The notes under the pieces were generated by a model. It was not told the origin of the DNA. It searched no databases and worked only from the letters and a program-made list of their open reading frames with translations. A DNA stretch of 10,315 bases from Candidatus Omnitrophota bacterium (GTDB taxonomy: Bacteria; Omnitrophota; Gorgyraeia; Gygaellales; Profunditerraquicolaceae), in contig VGKK01000034.1 in assembly GCA_016867095.1 (NCBI GenBank), positions 1 to 10,315 of the forward strand, written 5' to 3'. How positions within the stretch are numbered: the first letter of the stretch is position 1; each line of letters begins with the position of its first letter. This document shows, piece by piece, positions 1 to 5,868 of the stretch. Position numbers and translations under genes: made by a program.

Positions 1-81
1 GCTTCCAAGAACCCCAGAGGCCTTTATTTCTGGCAGGAGATAACAAAAAAAGACCATTCTGGCCAGCCCGAGTTATTTTAG
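1..81 (+). CDS. C-terminal end of a three-Cys-motif partner (TcmP)-like protein, partial
   Basis: Frame 1 is open from the first base to a TAG at 79-81 and gives 26 residues. They contain ASKNPRGLYFW and end in GQPELF. An 'F-A-(S/T)-x-(H/N)-P-R-G-L' ending is what I remember from the C-terminus of TcmP proteins, which are regularly encoded beside three-cysteine, radical-SAM-like proteins. The next gene is exactly such a protein, which supports the call. The rest of the gene lies outside the window, so domain content cannot be checked. The alternative is the tail of an unrelated gene. The open frame is short, so identity rests mainly on motif memory and on the neighbour. Confidence 0.5.
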   Translation, partial: ASKNPRGLYFWQEITKKDHSGQPELF

Positions 82-95
82 GGAAATATTTTCCG

Positions 96-120
96 TATAA
101 TCCAGGGAAAATGGTATAAT
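96..120 (+). promoter_or_regulatory. Tandem TATAAT -10 boxes upstream of the radical-SAM-like gene; possible leaderless start
   Basis: Two perfect TATAAT hexamers occur at 96-101 and 115-120. The second is preceded by TGG, an extended -10 (TGnTATAAT), and is followed by only 7 bases before the ATG at 128. A transcript from it would begin at or within a base or so of the start codon. No Shine-Dalgarno sequence is present before the ATG. No good -35 matches either box (TTATTT at 73-78 is a weak partner for the first), which fits extended -10 recognition. No transcription data support this. Confidence 0.5.
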
Positions 121-127
121 GTAGATT

Positions 128-895
128 ATGGAAAAGATTTTTCGAAAATCTTTGTTATACAGGAGTGAAGTTGAATATGCCGATTTCTGCTTAAATCATG
201 TGGAAGGCTGTTCCCATGGTTGTAAGTACCCTTGCTACGCCTATATGATGAAAAAGAGATGCGGCATAGTCAAAACTTATGAAGATTGGTGCAGCCCGAA
301 GATTGTTTCCAATGCTTTAGAGCTTTTAGATAAAGAGATTCCTAAATATAAGGATAAAATAAAATATGTCCATCTATGTTTCTCTACGGACCCCTTTATG
401 TATAACCAGCCGGAAGTAGGCGGATTAAGCCTGAAAATTATTGATCGGCTTAACCAAAATAGCATTCGTTGTACTGTATTAACTAAGGGTTTTTATCCAA
501 ATGAATTAGCAAACAGAAATGGGCAGAGTACGAATAATGAGTATGGCATTACGTTGGTATCCCTGAATGAAGATTTTAGGAAGGAATTTGAGCCAAATTC
601 AGCTCCGTTTAAGGATAGGATTAAGGCCCTAAAGAATTTAAGCAGCAGGGGGTTTAAAACTTGGGTAAGTATGGAGCCATACCCAACACCAAACTTAATT
701 AAACAGGATTTACGAGAGATTTTAGAAGCAGTAGCATTCGTGAATAAAATTATCTTTGGGCGGCTTAATTATAGTGTTAAATCTTCAGAATTTAAATATA
801 CCAAAGAGTTTTATAACAGTTTGGCTAAAGTAGTAATTAAATTCTGCAAAAAAAACAACATTGCGTATCACATTAAGGAAGGGACACAACAATAA
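128..895 (+). CDS. Radical-SAM-like three-cysteine protein (SPL/DUF5131-like)
   Basis: 255 residues. Cysteines C28, C32 and C36 lie in GCSHGCKYPCYA, near the N-terminus where radical SAM enzymes bind their 4Fe-4S cluster. The spacing is CX3CX3C rather than the usual CX3CX2C. Other segments match the spore-photoproduct-lyase-like superfamily (COG1533/DUF5131, formerly phage Gp37/Gp68): STDPF at 86-90, VLTKG at 117-121, VSMEPYP at 180-186, GRLNY at 211-215 and YHIKEGT at 247-253. The family presumably binds a cluster and SAM in the cytoplasm; the substrate is unknown. The gene follows a TcmP-like partner by 46 bases. Its codons are A+T-richer than the rest of the window (many AAA, AAT, TTA, ATT), which suggests horizontal acquisition. 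The start has no ribosome binding site. Superfamily placement is fairly sure; the function is not. Confidence 0.75.
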   Translation: MEKIFRKSLLYRSEVEYADFCLNHVEGCSHGCKYPCYAYMMKKRCGIVKTYEDWCSPKIVSNALELLDKEIPKYKDKIKYVHLCFSTDPFMYNQPEVGGLSLKIIDRLNQNSIRCTVLTKGFYPNELANRNGQSTNNEYGITLVSLNEDFRKEFEPNSAPFKDRIKALKNLSSRGFKTWVSMEPYPTPNLIKQDLREILEAVAFVNKIIFGRLNYSVKSSEFKYTKEFYNSLAKVVIKFCKKNNIAYHIKEGTQQ

Positions 896-924
896 AGCGG
901 CCGTGTTTAACAAGGGATCAGCAG

Positions 925-957
925 AATAAAAGACGGAAAGATATTCCGTCTTTTATT
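925..957 (+). terminator. Intrinsic terminator after the radical-SAM-like gene
   Basis: A perfect 14-bp inverted repeat (925-938 AATAAAAGACGGAA with 944-957) encloses a 5-base loop, and its right arm runs into a T-rich stretch ending at 959. The A-rich left side means it could also work on the opposite strand. It separates the accessory pair from the promoter at 966. Confidence 0.85.
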
Positions 958-965
958 TTATCTCC

Positions 966-994
966 TTGACGCTTATTTAGCGCGAGAGTATAAT
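966..994 (+). promoter_or_regulatory. Sigma70-type promoter for the receiver gene-leuS unit
   Basis: TTGACG (966-971) and TATAAT (989-994) are separated by 17 bases, a near-consensus housekeeping promoter. A further TATAAT lies at 1001-1006. Initiation near 1001 gives a leader of about 43 bases carrying GGAG at 1032-1035, well placed for the ATG at 1044. Confidence 0.8.
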
Positions 995-1043
995 TTGGCA
1001 TATAATATGGCATCACTGGACACTAAAGAATGGAGCGCGGTTT

Positions 1044-1430
1044 ATGGCCTATAAATTACTGGTGGTAGATGATGACAAGGATATTGTGGAGATGCTGCAG
1101 AAAAGGCTTATGCAGGAGGGTTATGCCGTGGCGGTTGCCTTTGACGGCGAAGAAGCGCTAATAAAGGTAAAACAGGAAAATCCGGATATTATACTTTTGG
1201 ATTTGATGATGCCCAAGCTCAACGGCTTTGAGACCCTGAAGGAAATCAGGCAGAGCCATAATGACAAGTGGAGGCCGGTGATTATTATCAGCGCCAAGGC
1301 TGAATTAGAGTCCTTAAAGACCTGTTACGGCCTGGAGGCAGACCATTATTTGACCAAGCCCTGCAATATGGCGGATATCCTGCGCGGCATTGAGACTATG
1401 GTTTCCCTGATTCCCTTCCGCATAAAATAA
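1044..1430 (+). CDS. Stand-alone response-regulator receiver domain (CheY-like)
   Basis: 128 residues, one complete receiver domain and nothing else. The acidic pocket is D9-D10-D11, the phospho-acceptor D53 sits in ILLDLMMPKLNG, the switch Ser is S83 in IIISAK, and the conserved Lys is K105 in LTKPC. There is no DNA-binding or enzymatic output domain, so it should act by phosphorylation-dependent protein contact or as a phosphate relay. No histidine kinase is encoded nearby. It starts after GGAG at 1032-1035, has its own promoter, and ends 9 bases before leuS, so the two are probably co-transcribed. Its partner cannot be deduced from the sequence. Confidence 0.9.
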   Translation: MAYKLLVVDDDKDIVEMLQKRLMQEGYAVAVAFDGEEALIKVKQENPDIILLDLMMPKLNGFETLKEIRQSHNDKWRPVIIISAKAELESLKTCYGLEADHYLTKPCNMADILRGIETMVSLIPFRIK

Positions 1431-1439
1431 AATCAAGCT

Positions 1440-3914
1440 ATGCATTACCCCTTTAAGGAAATAGAAGAAAACTGGCAGAAGCTCTGGCAGGAGAAAGCGG
1501 TCTTTAAGGCCGCGGCGGAAGAAGGCCGGCCCAAGTATTATCTCCTGGAGATGTTTCCTTACCCTTCGGGAAAAATCCATATGGGCCATGTGCGCAATTA
1601 CACCATCGGCGATGTGGCCGCGCGTTTTAAGATGATGCAGGGATTTTTAGTCTTGCACCCGATGGGATTTGACGCCTTTGGCCAGCCCGCGGAGAACGCC
1701 GCCATAAAAAATAAGACCAAGCCCGATATTTGGACGCATAAATGCATTGCCTGGATGCGCCAGGAGCTGCAGAGGATGGGGTTCTCCTATGATTGGGAGA
1801 GGGAAGTCTCTACCTGCGACAGCGATTATTACAAATGGAACCAGTGGATATTTTTAAGGATGTTTGAGCGGGGCCTGGCCTATAAAAAAGCCTCGTCGGT
1901 GAATTGGTGCCCGGCTTGCGAGACCACTTTAGCTAATGAAGAGGTGGTTGACGGCGGATGCTGGCGCTGCCACAGCCCGGTGCAGCAGAAAGACCTGGAG
2001 CAGTGGTATTTAAAGATTACCGCTTACAAGGATAAATTATTGGAGGATTTAGGCCAGCTAAAAGACTGGCCGGAGCGGGTTATTGCCATGCAAAAGAACT
2101 GGATCGGCAAGAGCCAGGGCGTGGAGATTTATTTTAAGGAAAAACAAAGCGGAGAAATTATTCCGGTTTTTACCACGCGCCAGGATACGATTTTCGGCGC
2201 TACCTACATTGTTTTGGCGCCTGAGCATCCTATGGTTTTAGAGATGATTAAGGGTAAGCCCCAGGAAAAAGAGGTTTTAAAATTTATCGCCAAGGTCAGC
2301 CAGGAGAGTAAGGTGGTGCGCGCAGCTGAAGACGTGAAAAAAGAAGGCGTCTTTAGCGGCAGCTATGCTATTAATCCGGTGAATAACGAAGCGGTGCCGA
2401 TTTGGATAGCGGATTATGTTTTGATGGAATATGGCACCGGCGCGATTATGGCTGTGCCGGCGCATGACCAGCGCGACTTTCTTTTTGCCAAAGAGCATGG
2501 CTTGCCGATGAGGATTGTAATTCAGTCACAAGTCACAAGTCACCCTTCGACTGCGTCCCTCGACAAGCTCGGGACTTCGCTCAGGGCAGGCAAGTCACAA
2601 GTTGAAGATATGACCGAGGCTTATGAAGGCGATGGTATCCAGGTTAATTCCAGCCAATTCAACGGCCTGCCGAATCAGGAAGCTAAGTTAAAGATTGCCC
2701 AGTGGATGGAGGAAAAGGATATCGGTAAGATACAGGCGCATTGGCGGCTGCGCGACTGGCTGATTTCCCGGCAGCGTTATTGGGGCACGCCTATCCCGAT
2801 TATCTATTGCCCGAAATGCGGGATTGTCGCCGTGCCTGACGCGGATTTACCTGTGGAGCTGCCAAAAGAGGCGCCCTTTACCGGAGAGGGCGGCAGCCCT
2901 TTAAATAAGGTCAAGGAATTTGTGCAGGCCAAGTGCCCGAAATGTAAAACCGCTGCCCGGCGCGAAACCGATACTATGGCCACCTTCTTTGATTCCTCGT
3001 GGTATTTCTTAAGGTTTTGCTCGCCTAAATTTTCCAAAGCCCCGTTTGATAAGCTGGAGGTTAAATACTGGATGCCGGTTGACCAGTATATCGGCGGCAT
3101 TGAGCACGCTATTTTGCATTTATTATATTCGCGCTTCTTCAACAAATTTTTTAAGGACCTCGGAATGCTGGATTTTGACGAGCCCTTCAGCCGCCTCTTG
3201 ACCCAGGGTATGGTTTTAAAAGACGGGGACGTGATGTCAAAATCGCGCGGCAATATTGTTGACCCGGATTCTATTATCAAAAAATACGGGGCAGACACCC
3301 TGAGGCTATTTATCCTTTTTGCCGCGCCGCCGGAAACCGAACTGGAGTGGGATGACCGCGGCATTGATGGCGCCTTTAAATTCTTAAACCGCGTCTGGCG
3401 CCTTATACAAAGTCACCACGTCACCACGTCACCACGTCACCAGCCACAGGATTTAAATACAGTAAAGAAGAAAATGCACGCAACTATAAAAGAAGTTACA
3501 GAAGACCTGGAGAATTTTAAATTCAATACTGCCATTGCCAGCTTAATGGAATTCGTAAATACTATTTATCACTCAGGGCAGGACGAAGAAATACTTTTAA
3601 ATTTGATTATCCTGCTTAGCCCCTTTGTGCCGCATTTTAGTGAAGAGCTTTGGCAGCGCCTGGGCAATGCGGAGAGTATTTTTAGGGCGCGCTGGCCAAA
3701 ATATGACCCGGCAATGCTCGCGGAAGAAAAGGTAACTATTGTCATTCAGGTAAACGGCAAGGTGCGCTCCAAGATAGAGGTCCCCGCGGATATCAGCGAG
3801 GATAGGCTTAAAGGATTGGTGCTTAGCGATGAGAAATTAAAGCCCTGGCTGCAAAATAACCCCCCCAAGAACTTCATTCTCGTCCCCAAAAAACTCGTCA
3901 ATATCGTTGTTTAA
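1440..3914 (+). CDS. leuS: Leucyl-tRNA synthetase
   Basis: 824 residues, normal for bacterial LeuRS, which charges tRNA-Leu in the cytoplasm. Class I signatures are HMGH at 47-50 and VMSKS at 598-602 (the usual KMSKS, with Val at the first position). A zinc-binding module has C157/C160/C174/C177. The CP1 editing domain shows TTRQDT (245-250) and GTGAIMAVPAHDQRD (332-346), with aspartates D343 and D346. A second cysteine ribbon has C457/C460/C499/C502. The C-terminus is the anticodon-binding domain followed by the VQVNGKVR-type tail (IQVNGKVRSKI). Two low-complexity inserts lie at residues about 363-388 and 658-671, described separately. The start is 9 bases after the receiver gene with no clear Shine-Dalgarno, but MHYPFKEIEENW is the standard LeuRS N-terminus, so translation may be coupled. 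Confidence 0.97.
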   Translation: MHYPFKEIEENWQKLWQEKAVFKAAAEEGRPKYYLLEMFPYPSGKIHMGHVRNYTIGDVAARFKMMQGFLVLHPMGFDAFGQPAENAAIKNKTKPDIWTHKCIAWMRQELQRMGFSYDWEREVSTCDSDYYKWNQWIFLRMFERGLAYKKASSVNWCPACETTLANEEVVDGGCWRCHSPVQQKDLEQWYLKITAYKDKLLEDLGQLKDWPERVIAMQKNWIGKSQGVEIYFKEKQSGEIIPVFTTRQDTIFGATYIVLAPEHPMVLEMIKGKPQEKEVLKFIAKVSQESKVVRAAEDVKKEGVFSGSYAINPVNNEAVPIWIADYVLMEYGTGAIMAVPAHDQRDFLFAKEHGLPMRIVIQSQVTSHPSTASLDKLGTSLRAGKSQVEDMTEAYEGDGIQVNSSQFNGLPNQEAKLKIAQWMEEKDIGKIQAHWRLRDWLISRQRYWGTPIPIIYCPKCGIVAVPDADLPVELPKEAPFTGEGGSPLNKVKEFVQAKCPKCKTAARRETDTMATFFDSSWYFLRFCSPKFSKAPFDKLEVKYWMPVDQYIGGIEHAILHLLYSRFFNKFFKDLGMLDFDEPFSRLLTQGMVLKDGDVMSKSRGNIVDPDSIIKKYGADTLRLFILFAAPPETELEWDDRGIDGAFKFLNRVWRLIQSHHVTTSPRHQPQDLNTVKKKMHATIKEVTEDLENFKFNTAIASLMEFVNTIYHSGQDEEILLNLIILLSPFVPHFSEELWQRLGNAESIFRARWPKYDPAMLAEEKVTIVIQVNGKVRSKIEVPADISEDRLKGLVLSDEKLKPWLQNNPPKNFILVPKKLVNIVV
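2524..2602 (+). repeat. Nested palindromic element flanked by AGTCACA repeats, inserted in leuS
   Basis: AGTCACA is repeated at 2524-2530 and 2531-2537, with AGTCAC at 2538-2543. A palindromic core (2543-2586) follows, and then CAAGTCACAAGT at 2591-2602, a perfect 12-base copy of 2529-2540. In the core, CCCT (2543-2546) pairs with AGGG (2583-2586) and GTCCC (2555-2559) with GGGAC (2571-2575). The outer halves CCCTTCGAC and TTCGCTCAGGG are interrupted by a 24-base inner unit containing CCCTCGACAAGCTCGGG. It is translated in frame as Ser/Thr/Gln-rich residues about 363-388, replacing a loop in the editing-domain region. Confidence 0.85.
3412..3443 (+). repeat. Four tandem 8-base GTCACCAC units inside leuS
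   Basis: GTCACCAC occurs at 3412-3419, 3420-3427 and 3428-3435, followed by GTCACCAG at 3436-3443. The unit length is not a multiple of three, so it is read in all three phases and yields SHHVTTSPRHQ (from residue 658). It lies in the linker between the catalytic core and the anticodon-binding domain, where extra residues should be tolerated. It shares the GTCAC core with the repeats at 2524-2602. Confidence 0.9.
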
Positions 3915-3924
3915 CCCGCTGTAA

Positions 3925-3962
3925 AAAATCCCGTTACCTGCCTGCCGGCAGGCAGGGATTTT
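3925..3962 (+). terminator. Probable terminator of the receiver gene-leuS unit
   Basis: AAAATCCC (3925-3932) pairs with GGGATTTT (3955-3962), placing a T-tract at the 3' edge of the hairpin 10 bases after the leuS stop. The interior is filled by a 20-base palindrome (separate entry) that can form its own competing stem. The T-run is short, so efficiency is uncertain. Confidence 0.55.
3937..3956. repeat. Perfect 20-bp palindrome CCTGCCTGCCGGCAGGCAGG
   Basis: The sequence is exactly self-complementary over 20 bases and is itself made of CCTGC/GCAGG subunits. This kind of short G+C-rich palindrome recurs between genes in several candidate-phylum genomes, as far as I remember. Here it sits inside the leuS terminator hairpin, perhaps inserted into an older terminator. 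Only one full copy is in the window. Confidence 0.85.
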
Positions 3963-3975
3963 GCCATCCTTTAAC

Positions 3976-4004
3976 TTGACCTAAAATAATTCAACTTTTT
4001 TAGT
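3976..4004 (+). promoter_or_regulatory. Possible promoter for comEA-comEC
   Basis: TTGACC (3976-3981) is followed after 17 bases by TTTAGT (3999-4004), which matches four of six -10 positions. It directly follows the leuS terminator and precedes comEA by about 50 bases. The weak -10 makes this tentative. Confidence 0.4.
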
Positions 4005-4053
4005 TAGATTGCGCCACATTTTACGTCTATTGTATTAGAGAGGGGGTGTTTTT

Positions 4054-4386
4054 ATGTTTACGCTGACAAATCAGGAGCGGCAGGTGGTGGCGTTTCTTGC
4101 CGCTATGGCCCTGGTAGGCCTGGGAGCGGATTTTTTAATTAAAAAATACATACCGGCTAAATCCCTGGCGCCTTTTACTCAGGATTTGGGAAAAATTGAT
4201 TTAAACCGCGCGGATAAGCAATTGTTAATGGCTGTTCCGGGGATAGGAGAAAAATTAGCCGGACGCATTATCGCCTACCGCCAGAAACAGTCGGGTTTTC
4301 AGGCGCTGGAGGAATTAAAAAGCATCCAGGGGATAACCGAATACAGGTATGAGAAAATAAAAGGCGCGTTTTTCCTGCGGCAGTAA
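4054..4386 (+). CDS. comEA: ComEA-like helix-hairpin-helix DNA-binding protein
   Basis: 110 residues. A hydrophobic N-terminal segment (about 11-29) would anchor it in the inner membrane. From residue 48 follows the ComEA helix-hairpin-helix region, with IDLNRADKQLL and the hairpin VPGIGEKLAGRI (61-72), then the second half IQGITEYRYEKI (91-102). ComEA binds incoming double-stranded DNA and hands it to the ComEC channel during transformation. It is shorter than Bacillus ComEA because it lacks the long region before the HhH domain, as is common in Gram-negatives. A strong Shine-Dalgarno (AGGGGG, 4041-4046) fixes the start. comEC begins one base after its stop, so they form an operon. Confidence 0.9.
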   Translation: MFTLTNQERQVVAFLAAMALVGLGADFLIKKYIPAKSLAPFTQDLGKIDLNRADKQLLMAVPGIGEKLAGRIIAYRQKQSGFQALEELKSIQGITEYRYEKIKGAFFLRQ

Positions 4387-4387
4387 A

Positions 4388-5812
4388 ATGAAAAGGCCCT
4401 TAGTTAGCTTAGCAATAGTTTTTTCTTTGGGAATCCTGGTTGCCAGCCGGATAAAAATCCCGTTTATGGGCCTCTATTTTTTGGCCGCCTTATTTTTAGC
4501 CCTGATTTTATTTCCGGCAAAAACCGGATGCAGGTTTAGCCTCAGCTTATTGGGCCTTTGTTTTTGTTTAGGGGCGTTATTTTTAAAAAATGCGCAAGGC
4601 CTGCTGCCGCAAAACCATATCTCCAGGATGATTTATTATAAAAACAGCCAGCTTTATTTAATCAGGGGCATGGTCAGCAGCGAACCCGAAGTAAAAAATA
4701 ACAAAACCTCCTTTTTCTTTAAAACGCAAAGCGTGCAATCCGCTAATTTAAACCGCAGCTGCCGCGGGGATATCCTGGTTTATTTAAAAGGCGGCAGCAA
4801 GTTGCATTATGGCGAAGAGTTAATCCTGCGCGGCAATTTGCGCCGCCCTTTTGCCAGGGCAGGCCCCCGCCAGATGAGTTACCGGGATTATTTATACCGC
4901 AGGAACGTCTATTTTATAATGCGCGTGGAAAACAGCGCGGATATGTTCAGGCTCAACAGGAATAAGGGTTTTATCTTAAAGAGGCTCGCCTTGTGGCTGA
5001 AGCATAAGATGGAAGAGGCGCTTTTTCGCTACGCCTCGCCGCTTACGGCCGCGATATCGGCAGCTATGATTTTAGGCGAAAAGACAAATATCCCATGGTT
5101 CGTTAATGACGCGATGATGAAATCCGGCACCCTGCATATCCTGGTGGTGAGCGGTTTTAACGTGGGCATAATCAGTTTTATTATTGTTTTATTTTTAAAA
5201 TTGTTCCGGCTGCCGCGCCAATTGCGTTTTTGGCTGACGGTTTTTTTACTGGTGGTTTATTGCCTGATTACCGGCGCTTCCACTCCTTGCGTGCGCGCTA
5301 CGGTGATGTCAGTGGTATTTTTATTTTCTTTTTTGTTAAAGAGAGAGCCGGATATCTACAGTTCCTTAAGCGCGGCCGCGTTATTTATCCTGGTAATTAA
5401 CCCTATGCAGTTATTTGACATAGGATTTCAGCTCTCTTTTGTTAGCGTCTTGGCCATAGTTTATCTTTATCCCAAGCTAAAGGCGCGCTGCCCCGCGGCT
5501 ATTACCAAGGTAAAGCCCTGGCAGGGCATTATCAATGGCGGCCTGGTTTCTCTTTCTGCCTGGTTAGGAACAGCGGGTTTTATTGCCTGCTACTTTAAGA
5601 TTTTTTCTCCGGTAACGGTATTGGCCAATTTATTTATTGTGCCGATAGCCACCTTGATTACTCTGTGCGGGTTAAGCCTGATCGTCGCGGGCCTGGTTTT
5701 GCCCGGACTGGCTTATCTTTTTGCCCCTGTCTGTGAACTATTGGTTAGCGCCTTGGTGGCTGTAAATACCCTGCTGATTAAGCTGCCCGGAGCGTATTTA
5801 CGCCTGCCTTAA
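4388..5812 (+). CDS. comEC: ComEC/Rec2 DNA-uptake channel, without the C-terminal metallo-beta-lactamase domain
   Basis: 474 residues. The N-terminus has membrane segments (about 7-22 and 28-70), then a soluble OB-like DUF4131 region (about 90-185), then the polytopic competence domain (PF03772). Diagnostic motifs are SGTLHILVVSGFNVG (246-260), GASTPCVRATVM (296-307), NPMQLFDIGFQLSF (338-351) and the segment starting FSPVTVLANLFIVP (406-419). ComEC translocates single-stranded DNA across the inner membrane. Many ComEC proteins are about 700-800 residues and end in a metallo-beta-lactamase-like domain; this one stops just after the membrane domain at LPGAYLRLP. No remnant of that domain fits in the 56 bases before the next gene. 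It may be a natural short form or an old truncation. It starts one base after comEA. Confidence 0.92.
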   Translation: MKRPLVSLAIVFSLGILVASRIKIPFMGLYFLAALFLALILFPAKTGCRFSLSLLGLCFCLGALFLKNAQGLLPQNHISRMIYYKNSQLYLIRGMVSSEPEVKNNKTSFFFKTQSVQSANLNRSCRGDILVYLKGGSKLHYGEELILRGNLRRPFARAGPRQMSYRDYLYRRNVYFIMRVENSADMFRLNRNKGFILKRLALWLKHKMEEALFRYASPLTAAISAAMILGEKTNIPWFVNDAMMKSGTLHILVVSGFNVGIISFIIVLFLKLFRLPRQLRFWLTVFLLVVYCLITGASTPCVRATVMSVVFLFSFLLKREPDIYSSLSAAALFILVINPMQLFDIGFQLSFVSVLAIVYLYPKLKARCPAAITKVKPWQGIINGGLVSLSAWLGTAGFIACYFKIFSPVTVLANLFIVPIATLITLCGLSLIVAGLVLPGLAYLFAPVCELLVSALVAVNTLLIKLPGAYLRLP

Positions 5813-5827
5813 GACGCCTGCCTTAAG
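5800..5827 (+). repeat. 14-bp tandem duplication spanning the comEC stop codon
   Basis: ACGCCTGCCTTAAG occurs at 5800-5813 and again, without a gap, at 5814-5827. The first copy holds the last codons and TAA stop (5810-5812) of comEC; the second is intergenic, just before the next promoter. It looks like a replication-slippage duplication. Confidence 0.85.
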
Positions 5828-5830
5828 AGG

Positions 5831-5859
5831 TTGACAAAGCCCCGCATATATGATAAAGT
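5831..5859 (+). promoter_or_regulatory. Promoter of the bamD-lptE-holA unit, close to the start codon
   Basis: A perfect TTGACA (5831-5836) is followed after 17 bases by TAAAGT (5854-5859, four of six), preceded by TG at 5851-5852 as in an extended -10. Initiation about 7 bases downstream falls near 5866, only about 3 bases before the ATG at 5869. There is no Shine-Dalgarno before that ATG, so a leaderless or nearly leaderless message is expected. Confidence 0.6.
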
Positions 5860-5868
5860 TAACTCATT

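Noticed and set aside
3230..3245. Loss of the KMSKS motif in LeuRS
   Set aside because: Only the first residue differs (VMSKS); the catalytic MSKS and the following RGN are present.
2804..3364. 186-residue minus-strand open frame inside leuS
   Set aside because: It is antisense to the conserved catalytic region of LeuRS, has low-complexity Ser-rich content and no family resemblance.
2524..3443. CRISPR array suggested by repeated GTCAC units
   Set aside because: Units are 7-8 bases, directly tandem, without spacers, and lie within a conserved coding gene.
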